Source: Nitzschia sp. pyKryTriq1 (Eukaryota > Bacillariophyta > Bacillariophyceae > Bacillariales > Bacillariaceae). From it: DNA of 64,000 bases. Numbering within the stretch: position 1 is the first letter of the stretch; every line of letters begins with the position of its first letter. Shown piece after piece: positions 1-11,168 of this stretch. The stretch is from assembly GCA_956465555.1 (NCBI GenBank), contig OY101120.1, positions 1,116,001 to 1,180,000 on the forward strand. The letters are read 5' to 3'. The notes below the pieces were generated by a model, which was not told where the DNA came from, did not search any database, and worked only from the letters and a program-made list of their open reading frames with translations. The position numbers and the translations under genes are program-made.

Positions 1-1968
1 TAGGCGACGATCATCGGAAGATTCCTCATATAATTCCGGATCTCGACGGCGGAGACGGTAGGTACCAGTACCTTTTGGATTTTTGTGCTTGCAAATAACT
101 TCATTGGGCTCTTACTTCTCGTTTTCTTGCCTGTTTTGTCATGCTGTGTCATTCTGATTTGATTTGATTTGATTTGATTTGATTTGATTCACTACTTGCA
201 CAAATAATAGTTCTCCTATTCGATCAGATGGTCTCAGTCAGGCTCCCATGGCGGCCAAGGATTTTTACGACCGTCTCTTTTGGTATGGATTTGATCCAGA
301 TGATTCGGAGCAGGTGGGGGACAGAACTGTATTTGGTGGCACCAAAGGAAAATTCAATGGTTTGGCATTTTTGCAAGCGTCCGAGTCTTCGCCTGGTCGT
401 TCCATCCGATCGCGACAAGAGCAGAGACAACTACCTCCCACCACCACCAGCAGCAGCAGCAGTAGTAGTAGCAGCGGCAGAAGTAGAAGTAGAAGGGATG
501 AGTACAACGATGCCGAAGAAGATGTCTACGAGGAACAGGACGGCTATGATGACGACGACGGCTTTTTTGACGATGCAGATAGACCAGTTTCCAAATCCAA
601 AACTGGCGGAAAGTCGAATATTACGCCACCTGACGATGATCCCATGACAAGAAGGAACGAGCGAGAGACCCGCGTGCAGCCACCCCCTCGGCGAAGACGA
701 CGGCTCCCGCCACGAGAATATGATTATGACGGTGAGGAGGAGGACGAGGACGACGTCCTTATCAATGGAGGCGACTGGGTGTCCAAACAAGTCTCATCTT
801 GGTTCAAAGGGAACGAAGAAGACGAGGACTACGATGATCGATCGTCGAGAAGGCAAGGACGTGGTCGCCGTCAGGGCCCCAGACGAAGTGCTTGGTCTCC
901 TTTCAATGTACTCAACACCTTTTTGGGTGTGGATCCTGACGACATGGCGTACAAGGCCGATATGTACAATGCCAAGATGGGCATTGGACCCAGATCTCGA
1001 TCCGGGCAATTACCTGACTCCTCGTCAAAACGACAGCAGCGACGACAAGCCCGCGACAATCCGGGGCGCCCAGGTTATGCGTACCGATACAATGCCGAGG
1101 ACGACACGGGGGACGAGGATGCTTCCTTCATTGTAGATATCGAACCAATGGTAATCGAAGAGGGATCCCTGAACGGAAAGCAGAATGGCGGCGAAGGGCG
1201 AAGTAATACAAACCAGGGAAGCGAAATTAGCGAGGATGTCAGCCGGCGTGGTAGAGAGCTCACTTGGGAAGAACGTGCACTTGCAGTGGAACGAGTACCA
1301 CCTGCAGAGATTCCTGGATGGGGACCATCTGGTGAACTCCCCATAGATGGTAGAACGAGAGCCATTTTGGATGCCCTCGATGATATTCAAGCAGCGCGGC
1401 AGAAAGTTGAAGCGAGAGAAAAAAAGGAAGCTCGCGCAAAAGAAGAAATCACAATTCTCAAGGTGTAAGTACTTGGACGGTGACTCTGGGAGCGAAAATG
1501 GAGCGACCCTCGCCACAAATGTCTTATATTCTTTTTATTTGCTGTTGTGCGAACAGTGATGCGGAACTTCAAAGGCGACAGCTGGAGGATTCTCGCGCCA
1601 ACGCTCGAAGGGCACAAGAACGTCTTCGGCAGATCGAGCTGGATATTGATGGTGCGTCTCGAGTGTTAAGACGGGCGCGGTCGAGAGTTCAGCTGGCCCG
1701 AGATCAACTTGCCGAGCTTCAGGCACGGCACTGGGCGGTTCTTGGCTTCTACAATCCAGATCAAGCAGAGGAAAAGGTAGCCGAGGCCTTGAAGGAATTC
1801 CGACTTTCAGAATCCACAGCTCGTCCAGTCGACGATCTCACCACAGTGGGACAGCCGGCGGCATCTTCTCAAGAAGATCATTCTTCGGCAACTCCTCCTC
1901 AGACGGCCCAGGGGATTGATGATTCGACTCGATCGTCATCTTCTTCCGACCTTGCTTCATCGTCATGA
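1..1968 (+). CDS. hypothetical acidic/basic low-complexity protein with C-terminal coiled coil (5' end probably outside window)
   Basis: I do not recognise this protein. Exons 248-1464 and 1557-1968 join in phase across a 92-nt GT-AG intron and give 542 aa from the ATG at 248. The frame stays open upstream to 188. Bases 2-57 also look coding (Arg/Ser-rich, like the rest of the gene) and can be joined to base 238 through a GTAGGT donor at 58 and a CTCAG acceptor ending at 237. The true start therefore probably lies before the window. The protein has a short globular N-part (DFYDRLFWYGFDPDD), long Ser, Arg and Asp/Glu-rich disordered stretches, a conserved-looking block near residue 220-245 (FLGVDPDDMAYKADMYNAKMG), a Trp-containing motif (LTWEERALAVERVPPAEIPGWGP, in part), and a coiled coil made of Arg/Glu/Gln over roughly the last 160 residues before a Ser-rich tail. 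A disordered scaffold specific to diatoms is possible, but this is inference. Confidence 0.6.
155..190. repeat. pentanucleotide (TTTGA)n microsatellite
   Basis: About seven uninterrupted copies of TTTGA lie in the presumed intron (58-237) or 5' flank of the first gene. This is a simple slippage repeat. Confidence 0.85.
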
Positions 1969-2525
1969 GTTAAGCTCAATTGTAACTTGGGCGCCTTATA
2001 GGGTATGCAATCAATGCAATCAATGAAAATCTTTTCCTTGGCTCTCTAGCTAGAAGAGATCGATAGAGAGGGAGTCTCGATACATGCCGTCCTATCACTA
2101 GTGGGACTCGTACGCGAGTAAGAAAAGCAGGATCATTCTGTACAGACAGTTAGTTGTACGTAACAGGTACAGAACGTATCTCTACTACTATAGCTAGAAA
2201 ATATCGTAAAGCAGCGGAAAAGTGCTCTGTCGAATTTAGTTACTACCTTGACAGTCGAGAGCAATTTTAATACAGAGGAGTCGTCGTCGTCCCCTCTGCT
2301 ATTACATTGGCACGATTAAGAAATTGATCCGATGAGTCGTCTGGGTAAATCACGTTGAAAACAAAATCTTTTGCCTCTTGCCTCGTGCCTCGGCGGGTTT
2401 TTTCCTTTCTCTTGCGCTCCTTCTTGAACGTCATGAATTCAGCATTCAATCTTCATTCAATTGAGCCGCCCCACCTATTGTACGAGTACTGTGCACAGAG
2501 AGAAAGCAGGAAAGTGTTTGAATGA
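1969..2525. other. intergenic, no gene seen
   Basis: This is the 3' flank of the first gene and the promoter side of the ankyrin/TPR gene. It has short repeats (GCAATCAAT twice near 2006) and many stops in all frames. I see no splice-joinable coding segment and no RNA gene. Confidence 0.6.
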
Positions 2526-4028
2526 ATGAGCAAGTCAAAAAAGATACAGTTCCTGGCAGAGATCCAGGAGTGTTGCCGTACCGGTAGCGACGACCCCAAC
2601 GTCGAAACTCTAGCGCGCGCCTTTTCCCGAGATACTGGCATTCCTCTGCAAGAAACGTTGTTGCTCAAAGATCCACGAAAACGCACCATCCTCCACTACG
2701 TGTGTCGATCGTCTTCTTCCATCGACCTCGTCGGATCGCTCCTCGAATGGTTTCCTGATCTAGAATCGCGTCGGGCCGCGCTCAAGCAAAAGGACAAGGA
2801 GGGACTGACTTGTCTCATGATGGCCGTCCAACACTCGTCGGAGCAGGCGGAGCGTCGGGTACTGCAGATGTTACAAGCCGCACCAAAGTTGGGCCTAGTC
2901 CGGTCCAAAGCGGGAGCTACCGCCTTGCACTACGCGGCAGGAGCGGGTGCCACACGCTCCACTCTGCAGGCCTTGTGGGAACATGGCAAAGTAGCTCTCC
3001 AAACCTTTGCCCTGCAAGGAGGGACACCACTGCATTGGGCGTGTTCGTCGTCAAAAGACATACCAGAAACGATCGAAGCATTAATAGAGTGTGGGGCAAA
3101 CGTCAATGTCAGTAGGCCCGGTGATGAGAACAACACTGCGATTCCGACTCCCCTGGCTCTCGCCTTGGCGGTGGGCCAGAAGGCGAATGTGTGTGTTCTT
3201 TTGGGGTCGTCGGAGATCTCCGTGGATCGCATTCTTTCAGGCGGAAAGACGACGTTTCTTCACATGGCTGTGGGACACAATATGCCTGACGCTCTCGAAC
3301 TCATCCTGGCCAAACTGGATCAGAAGAGTAAGGATATCCTACTACTATGCAAAGACAAGGAGGGTCTGACCCCCATGGATGTTGCAACACAACAAAAGAA
3401 CACGGCATGTGTTGAATTGCTGCGGGCAAGTGAAAGCCCTCTATCCAGTGTAGATGAGAAACTATCTAGCACTGTTGCGGAAACTGAGAGCCCAAAATCA
3501 TCCATGCCAAAGCAGGATGAAGTGGGAGCCGAGGAATCATCTTCGGACACCTTGACACATGAAGAGAAACAAGCGCTGGATCGTTGGGCGCAGCTGGAAG
3601 TCTTACCAGAGGCGTCACAGGAGAGCGCCGAGATAGCCATTGGGTCGAAAACACGAGGGAATGAATACTTTCAGCGAAAGGAATGGCAACATGCTCTCGA
3701 CTGTTATTCGGATGCCATAGAATCCAACTCCAAAGACGGAAGATTCTATGCCAATCGATCTGCGTGTCAGATCCAGCTGGGGAATCCCCGAGAAGCACTA
3801 ATAGATGCTATTCTGGCGCGGAAACTACGACCAAAGTGGACCAAACCCTACTATCGACAAGCGGTTGCCCTTTCGGAATTGCAGCGACATCAGGATGCGG
3901 CTATAACTGCTTATGAAGGTCTTCGATTAGAACCATCCAATGTGGAGCTACAGAAACTTCTACGAAATATCGTTAAACAAGGTCGACAGGCCTTTCAAAA
4001 GACAAAGGACGCTTCCAAGGATGTTTGA
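2526..4028 (+). CDS. ankyrin-repeat protein with C-terminal carboxylate-clamp TPR domain
   Basis: Single exon, 500 aa. Residues about 50-310 hold several ankyrin repeats (KRTILHYVCRSSS, DKEGLTCLMMAVQ, GATALHYAAGAG, GGTPLHWACSSS, GKTTFLHMAVGHN, KDKEGLTPMDVA). After an acidic Ser-rich linker, residues about 375-485 form three TPRs of the STI1/HOP type. The two-carboxylate-clamp positions are visible: Lys/Asn in KTRGNEYF, Asn in YANRSA, and Lys plus Arg in KPYYRQA. TPRs of this kind bind the EEVD tail of Hsp70 or Hsp90, so a co-chaperone or client-adaptor role is inferred; the ankyrin part would supply the partner. There is no signal peptide or membrane segment, so it is probably cytosolic. Its 3' end lies only 83 bp from the convergent LIN9-like gene. 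The start is the first ATG of the open frame, with AATG context at 2526. Confidence 0.88.
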   Translation: MSKSKKIQFLAEIQECCRTGSDDPNVETLARAFSRDTGIPLQETLLLKDPRKRTILHYVCRSSSSIDLVGSLLEWFPDLESRRAALKQKDKEGLTCLMMAVQHSSEQAERRVLQMLQAAPKLGLVRSKAGATALHYAAGAGATRSTLQALWEHGKVALQTFALQGGTPLHWACSSSKDIPETIEALIECGANVNVSRPGDENNTAIPTPLALALAVGQKANVCVLLGSSEISVDRILSGGKTTFLHMAVGHNMPDALELILAKLDQKSKDILLLCKDKEGLTPMDVATQQKNTACVELLRASESPLSSVDEKLSSTVAETESPKSSMPKQDEVGAEESSSDTLTHEEKQALDRWAQLEVLPEASQESAEIAIGSKTRGNEYFQRKEWQHALDCYSDAIESNSKDGRFYANRSACQIQLGNPREALIDAILARKLRPKWTKPYYRQAVALSELQRHQDAAITAYEGLRLEPSNVELQKLLRNIVKQGRQAFQKTKDASKDV

Positions 4029-4111
4029 GTGCTTTCCTGAGTCCATCTACTCGACTTTTGAGTAGGAATGCAGCGTTTTCAAAATCCCGTAGCAACCTTG
4101 CATGTGAATCT

Positions 4112-7100
4112 CTAGCGGCCAGGAGTAGTCAGAATTTTCCGTACCGTCTTTTCCAGACACCGTGTTGTGAATTTTTGTAGCTTTTCATCTGAAGTCTTCG
4201 CACCCATGGACCGAATCAGCCGCTTCGCCATGTCTCCCAGTACAGTCGCATCCAACTCCAGTTCATTTTCTTCAACCGGTGCTTCAGACGGCCCAGCACT
4301 TGCGTAAGAGTCGGAGTGTGATGAATCATCTTCTAAATATGCTGCGTTCAAGAGGTCCAGGCCTGCACGCAGGGATCGATTAGTGTGGATCAAGTTGGCA
4401 TGAAGCCACGCCCCTACCGTCTCCTGCAGCGCTTCCATTCGTCCACTCGGAGGCTTCGGGAAGATATAAAGTTTTGATCTACGATAAGGCGAAACAAAGT
4501 TGTTGTGCTCTTCCATGGCGTCAAGGATTGCTTTCTTCCTCTCCTTGGCTCGCTCCACGTTGACTATCAGCGAAGTAAGGCTGAAACGTTCGTAGGCCCG
4601 GTCATTCTTCGACAGTGATTCCGCATCGAGGATAGATCCTGCTAGATTTGACGGAGACTTGGATGGTTGGTTCGAAATGGACTGATAATGATCGCTCCTC
4701 GCAGAGATCGGTGGACCCGAAGCAGGCAAAGATGCCACTTCACTGTCGGGGCAAAACTCACATCCAAGCTCTTCCTCATCGAACTGGATGAAATAGCCGT
4801 CGTCGTCGCGAGAGTAGAATAGTACAGTTCCTTGATGAACAATTTGATACCGTTTGTTGTAGGCCGTGACACTTGTTCCTGGTTTGACGATGGAAGGAAC
4901 ACGGAAGGCGAGTGACCTCGAGGAGTCCGGACTCCGTTGTAGTTTCCGCACCATTCGTCGAAAACGGTTGCGCTTACTCAGTTCCATTGCTACGAAAGCT
5001 CTAGAAAATCGACGGGGTCGATTCAGTTGACGACGCATAGCTTTCCATTCCCGCCATGTCAATTTGACACCCATTGGAATCTTTGAAGCAATGGACGCAG
5101 CACGTTGATCAAAACCATACCAAGCGGCGTCCAGGTCTGGGTAGTAAAACTCATGTCGTGCCCATCTTCTAGCTCTCCCACCAAGGAATCGATAAAACTT
5201 GGTGCATATTCTCGACTGAGTCAATACTTTGATGGGTTCGATTGGCTTGGATTTTCCAGTTCGACTCAAAGCTGCGATAGAATCGTCAAGATCAGGAAGA
5301 AAAAACTCGAGAAGACTATTTTCTGGGGAGTGTGTCTGGGTATCCCTTTGGATCACTTCGGTTGAAAACTCAGGCAGTACCTGCTCTTCTCCCTCATCGT
5401 CAGTTTGTGTCTGCGTTTGTAGTTTAACGCGCTTTTGCGCTTCATGCCGTTCCTTGGCCCTTCGCCGTTTCCTTGGCTGGTGCCATTCCTCCTAAACGAA
5501 AGCATTAGATTTGAAGAATGACGCGTTACGAGAAATAACCGTGAGAAACTTACCAGTTCTTCTGCGGTAGCGCTGCTGATGACTTTCCCCCTGAACATGA
5601 TTCGGACACTCATATCGTCCCCTCTTGGAATGCTTGCAATCAGTTCTGACTCTGGAGGATAGTCACGAATCTGGGCAGTGGAATCGTGATCTGAAGAGTC
5701 CTGACTCATCGAGGATTCGGAATCACCTTCATCGTCGTTGTCGTCATCATAGTCAACGGAATCATCATCACCTTCATCGACGTATTCGAATTCGTTCTTG
5801 CTTTCCTCAGAATAAGAATACTAAATGGCAAAAGACAGCTAGGTCAGAACAAAGCAAGTTGCGTGGCCAGCTTGTCACCATTCAACCAGAAAGCCTTCTA
5901 AATGACGATAAGAATTGTGCTTACCGATTGTACGTTCGACTTGAACGGTTGTTTGCGTTCTCTTTCAAGATCGACAACGGCTTCCATGAAAATAGAGATC
6001 CCTTCTGTTTCCTTTCGCATTCGCTCTTTCCGGCGTTCCTTCTTGACCCCCCGAGTCAACCGGCGTCCCGTTGCCACAGGTTCTCCCTCTTCCGAATCGG
6101 AAAAATCGTCTAGATTTTGGTCCAAAGGGTCATGTGGTTTCTTCAGTCCACAAGCTCGCTGGAGCCATGCCAAGGTCCTTCTGTCCAGGTCGAAATCTCC
6201 AGCCTTCATTTGGGCCCCTTGCACGAGATCTTTGAAGAATTTGGAAGCCATGGCAAAGTACTCTTCCTCCTGGTAGATAAGATCGTATACATTGTCATTG
6301 TCCCCCAAAACTTGAAAGTCCTCTACGAGATTCTTTCGATACCTGGTTCGATCCGTCGCATTACGGTGCGTATTCATTGTGAATTCCATGACCTTTTCTT
6401 CTTCCAGCGGCAGAGCGGCATATTCTTTTGATTTCAAATATTCACGTAGTGCCGAAAGCGTCGGTTCATCCAAATAATTATTGGTCCGAGCCCTACGTGA
6501 GCCGTTCAAAGACCCACTAGTATGTTGAGGGAAACCCCCTCGTGAGGAGTTCTCATCAGTCGCATTATCGGGCAGGTCATCGTCTGCTGCAGTGTCGTTA
6601 CCATCGATCGACTGGGGAGCACTTTCCTTGTGACTGCCCCTGCTGTCCACGGAGCCCCCATCTCCATCTCCATCATCATTGTCATGAGGTGCTTCCTCCT
6701 GACTCGATTCTTTGTGTTCTTCCACTCCATCAGACATCTCTGGCTCCTTTTTTGTTGTGTGTGTGCCATTCTGTTTGATCTCGTCTAATTTCTCGATTTT
6801 ACCGTTGGAGATTTTTTCTGGCAATTCCAATTCTTCCGTCTGCTCGTGGACAGCGTCGTGGACGTGCTCTACACCCGCTTCCTCATCATCAACGGCCCTG
6901 TCAGCATCACCATCATCGCTGTTGGATGGCGCCGACACTGGCGAGATATCGACCCCGTCTTCCTTTCCCGTTTCGCCATCTGCTTTGTTGTTTTTGTAGT
7001 TGTTGTTGGGAGGAGGACGTCCCGTTTTCTCGTCATCGTGGACACTTTCGGCGACTACCGTGGGAGATGGCGTTTCTTCTCGACCGGCCGCACAGTCTTC

Positions 7101-7118
7101 ATCGATAGATAACTCCAT
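4112..7118 (-). CDS. LIN9: LIN9 / Always early (ALY) homologue, DIRP-domain MuvB/DREAM subunit
   Basis: Three exons on the minus strand, 7118-5925, 5820-5554 and 5491-4112, join in phase 0 through GT-AG introns of 104 and 62 nt and give 946 aa. The C-terminal half carries a DIRP domain: an aromatic W/Y block (HEFYYPDLDAAWYGFDQRA), then LTWREWKAMRRQLNRPRRFS and a basic stretch. This matches the LTRVEWxxIRRLMGKPRRxS core of LIN9/ALY. It is followed by the conserved segment with G-T-V-L-F and VQFD-like YFIQFDEEELGCEFCPDSEV, known from ALY proteins just after DIRP. The family scaffolds the MuvB core that controls cell-cycle genes together with E2F/DP/RB or Myb factors in the nucleus. The N-terminal 400 residues are very acidic and unordered, with one helical block (about 225-330). 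I see no clear SANT domain, which plant ALY proteins have. The upstream side is rich in GTAC words. Confidence 0.85.
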
Positions 7119-8132
7119 CCCCTACTAATGCAGAGCTTTCTTCAACAACCTACGTACTTCCACGGCTGGAGGTTGTCTTTCATACAACATCAACAATGGA
7201 TGGAGAGAGACAAAGGTTGTGCTCGTCGTACAAGACGTACCTACCTGTACAGTACTAACGGTACTGGTACTTGTAGAGATGAGAGGAAGGCTATGAAAAT
7301 GAAAATCATGCGCCTCACCTAAAACGGGACGAACCAGTACTACAAGTACATACATACTGTACAGCCACCGCGGCAGCGCAGCTAAGCGCCGCCGATGATA
7401 TTATTATTATCAGATAAATATGTTTTTTGACACGCGTACTTGTACCGTATGTACCAGATACCACCTGAACGTGCGTACCTGGTACTTACTGGTAGGTAGC
7501 GGGACCGACTGGATTTTTACTCGTATAACAAACTGTTTCTGCAGTACAGTACTTGTACAGTACAACAGTCAGTACATACTTGTATTGTACCGGGTATTGT
7601 ACATCATGATTCACGTAAATAAAAAGTCTTCTGGCGGCTGTGGCTGAGCCGAGCCGCCGCGGACGGTCGCTGTCTCCCCCTCTACTACTACTATCTACCG
7701 GTACTCAGCAGAGTAGCTGTAGTAGAGGTCTCCCGGTAGACTACTCGTAGAGTACATAGAGTGGATTGTTGCGACACGTAAAAAAAGTAGACCGCACTTT
7801 TTCGCTGCTTTAGGATAATAGAGCATTCTTAGTCTACTAATGCTGCCCCCCCCCCCCCCTTGTAGTGGATCGAGAGTGAAATTTTTAGAACACTTGTATC
7901 TAGAGACTACATACCCATGTTCACGGAGAGGACCTAGGAGGGAGAACAAAAAGTTGTAGATGATATTATTTGAGCAATGTATGCATAGGTACAACAACGC
8001 ATGATCTCTATGGCAATTTTTGAAACCCTACTAGGGTGTGTGTTTTCTACTGTCTATGCGAAACGTCTTCCAAAATATTGGTGAATGATGAATTGATGAT
8101 GATTGATTAGATCCAAAGATAAACTGGTTGGT
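7119..8132. other. intergenic, GTAC-rich promoter flank with a 14-nt C tract
   Basis: This lies between the LIN9-like start and the ALDH12 3' end. It is dense in GTAC, TACTAC and CCGGTA words (for example TACCGGTA at 7697-7704) and contains a run of 14 cytosines at 7846-7859. No gene is supported; the open frames are short and of low complexity. Confidence 0.6.
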
Positions 8133-9956
8133 TTAGGTTGCCTTTGGCCTGCTCCAGTTGGCAGGAACAAAGCTGTCGCTGATAATCTCACGGTGGCAAG
8201 ACCAAACCAATTGAATAGCCTCCGGAGTACCAATTCCGCAACCCCGTGGGTCTCCAGCAGGGCCGAACCAGTGGTTTTGAGGCGCTCCAGTGGTACGAGC
8301 TCGTCGTCCCGCGTAGGTGGTTCCGTTCACCGAATTGGCCAAGATCTTGCTTTGGAACTCAGGGTCGTTGGATACCACGGCTGCCGTCAAGTGATGAGAC
8401 ATTCCCTCCAAAGCCGCAATCACCTGATCGACAGTGTCATCATTGTAGTATGTCACAACTTGGAAGGGAGCGAACAATTCCGTCACGCATGACTCAAAGT
8501 TCTCAGGCTTCATCATCTCCTCCAAGGGGACGAAAACTGCAGTGGGCTCGACTGCACCGTAACGCTCGGGAATTTTGTGGCCGGTCAACTCCTTTCCACC
8601 CCACAAGATAGATGCTCCGGGAATACTGGCCAATTTGTTGGTGTGGGACAGAATTTGCTCCGTCGTTACGGTCAACACTGGACCCACAGTAAGATCCTTG
8701 ATGTTTCGTGCCTCGGCGAGAGACTTAATCTTGTCAACCAATCCAACCTTTTTCCAGTTTTCATGAATGAAGCAAATCGACTGAGCCGAACACTTTTGGC
8801 CAATGCTGGCATAAGCGTCTTGGTCGCATTGCCAAGCAACGTAGTCCACATCACCGACATCGGGGCCAATAACCTTCCAATCGAATCCAGCGTCCTCGAT
8901 CTTGACCTTTCCATTTGTTGCCCGCAACAAAATCTCTGCCACACGAGAGCTGCCAGTAAATTGAGTGATGCGTACAGGTGTGTTTACAATCAACTCCTGA
9001 GTTACTGGACCCTTGCAGTTCAAAAAGTCCACGTCATTGGGGTCCATGCCACAATCGATTAGGAGTCGCACGTATTGCTCCATGACGAAAGCGACTTGCT
9101 CCGATGGCTTCAACACGGGCTTGTTTCCCATGTAGAGAGCTCCCATTAACTGCAACACGGGAATTTCAAGCGGGAAGTTGAAAGGAGTGACGAGTGCGAC
9201 TGGTCCATAAGGCCAGCGGTGCCCAACCGACATTTGCCCATAATGATCACCAGGGACACCAAACGACTAGAAATAAAAACAAGCGACGACATAATATGTA
9301 TAGGTTGAGATGACATGTAATGTTTCTTGGATTCTCAAAATATGATGCGCTCGGTCTTCTTACCTTCGCCAAACGACGGACGTTGTCACCAGCGTAATTG
9401 TTCAAAAAGTCAGCAGTGACCTTGACTTCACCCATTGCTTGAGCATATGACTTCGGAACGCACTTAGTGATACATCTAGCAAAGTAATCAGCGATTTCTG
9501 GGGTAGAAAGTGCATTTCCGGCCTAATAGGGTAAAGACGTGTTAGTGGCAATCTTTCCCAAACAAAATTCAGAGCAACCGTCGTGAAACATACCTTACGA
9601 CTGATTTCTCCATACTTGACATATCGATCAGGATTTTTCAGAGGGTTGTGTACACCAGACTTGGGGACCTTGCGAAGAGACTCGAAAAAGGGCCCGAGTT
9701 CCTCCACTTGAGTATCCGGAATGGTAAAGATTGGCTGAGCGTCTCTGTCCATCGGATCTGGGATGGTCATTCTAGAGCTCGCATCCGCCCACTTTCCTGC
9801 AACCAAGTTAGAAACCGCATGGATATCGGTACTCACGCCCATGGTAGACGGGTCGGCAGTAGCCCAGCTAGGTTTGAAGACTTGAGACATGGTCCTGTAA
9901 AGGGACGGTGTTATCCGTGTTGAAAATTTCTTGGCGGAAAATTGAACGCCGAGCAT
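8133..9956 (-). CDS. ALDH12: delta-1-pyrroline-5-carboxylate dehydrogenase, ALDH12 family, mitochondrial
   Basis: Exons 9956-9594, 9522-9364 and 9266-8133 join in phase 0 (introns 71 and 97 nt) and give 551 aa, the usual length for ALDH12. The enzyme oxidises P5C/glutamate semialdehyde to glutamate with NAD+, the second step of proline breakdown in mitochondria. Characteristic ALDH12 blocks are present: HRWPYGPVALVTPFNFPLEI, LMGALYMGNKPVLKPSEQ, EDAGFDWKVIGPDV (general base Glu about 298) and DAYASIGQKCSAQS (catalytic Cys about 333). The first 22 residues (MLGVQFSAKKFSTRITPSLYRT) are basic and hydroxylated, without acids, as in a mitochondrial presequence. A second Met at residue 23 (MSQVFKPSW) could give a shorter form. 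Its neighbours are unrelated. Confidence 0.95.
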
Positions 9957-11168
9957 TTTTATGGGTTTGACGGGTGCTGAAGATCTTGTCGGAAGGGTTT
10001 GGGGGTGGTGGTGTCACCGAAGATTTTGACAATGTACTTGCAGGTGAAGTAGTGTCAAGAGATGATGTCAAGGACAATGGCCAAAGTTATGATTGCAATG
10101 AGAATGCAATGCAAAAGGCGCGAGTTTGAGAGGGAGGAGCGGTATCTCGGATCAGAAAGTGCCAACCCCATTGTACGAAATCTACATGAATTCACGATGA
10201 CGCGTCACCGTTAACACGTACTCGTGACTGACGATCCCCATGAACCTTCCCTCGATTCTCAATACATGCCGGTAGGGCCAATAAGATTTGCGCACGCAAT
10301 ACACGGTCCTTTCATGTCCTCACATTTTGCACGTGATGTACCTTGTACTGTACTCGTACATGAAGCAGTCCTCGCCGCTCGTCTTGTTGGTGTTGTTGGC
10401 GTTGTTGGCGTCGCCGGGGTCGGGGGTCGGAGTACTCGTACCAGGTACGGTACCGGTACAAGCACCGGTACCAGGTACAGTACCGGTACAGTACTATAAA
10501 GTACTGGTAGTCGGTCCGTCCGTCCTACAGTAGCTGCAGGACCCTGGACTTGGACTACTCCTGGGCAGAGCATCATTCTCCAGAGCAGAGACAGAACTCT
10601 CTACTACTCGTCAGACTATACGAATATCTGGCAACAGAGAGTAGAAGAGTAGAAGAGAGAGAGAGAGCGGGGGGGGGGAGGGAGAGACTGAAGCAAGTGC
10701 AGGATCAAGATCGAAAGAACGTCTCTTTTCTTTTACTGTAGTAAGATGCAGCGAAATATAGCACATTTTCTAGGCTAGTTTTAAGTCTACGCCGAAGACT
10801 GTTTCCTCACTAATATATGCTGCATGATACCGAAAAAGGATTGCAACAATTCATAACCTATACCAGCTTCCACCAGCGCTATCTTCGAGTGCATTTCTTG
10901 TTGTAACGAAATCAAGTATCAATAGGGGGCAGGATCATGTGCAACACCACACTGCACACCAAAGCTCGAAACTAGCGTACAAGTCAATGTCCGAGATCCG
11001 ATCATTTGTCAATATTTTCGCCTCCTTCTCGGTTGAACCGAAACGTTACCCACGACTGCACCACACTCTAGAGAGAGCTCGATAGCATATTCGAAGGACC
11101 ACAATATCGCATACTTAAGATTGTGAAGAGTTTTCTGTCTGTTGCGACTATGACGCATACAAAGCCTG
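9957..11168. other. intergenic with dense palindromic GTAC/ACCGGT cluster
   Basis: Bases 10420-10512 hold at least five ACCGGT or GGTACC words embedded in alternating GTAC repeats. A (GA)n run followed by ten G lies near 10650-10682. The rest looks like unique non-coding DNA between ALDH12 (its promoter side) and the PHD-PWWP 3' end. I see no spliced coding pieces. Confidence 0.6.
10420..10512. repeat. self-complementary GTAC/ACCGGT word cluster
   Basis: Several overlapping palindromes (GGTACC, ACCGGT, GTAC, AGTACT) lie within 93 bases. The same words recur in most intergenic spacers of this window and are rare inside its genes. Confidence 0.75.

Noticed and set aside
7846-7859. C14 tract as a programmed frameshift site
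   Set aside because: It lies in non-coding DNA; no frames on either side belong to a gene.
10224-10576. Val/Leu/Gly-rich frames on both strands (10224-10533 and 10259-10576)
   Set aside because: They are translations of the GTAC/GTTG repeat DNA, not proteins.
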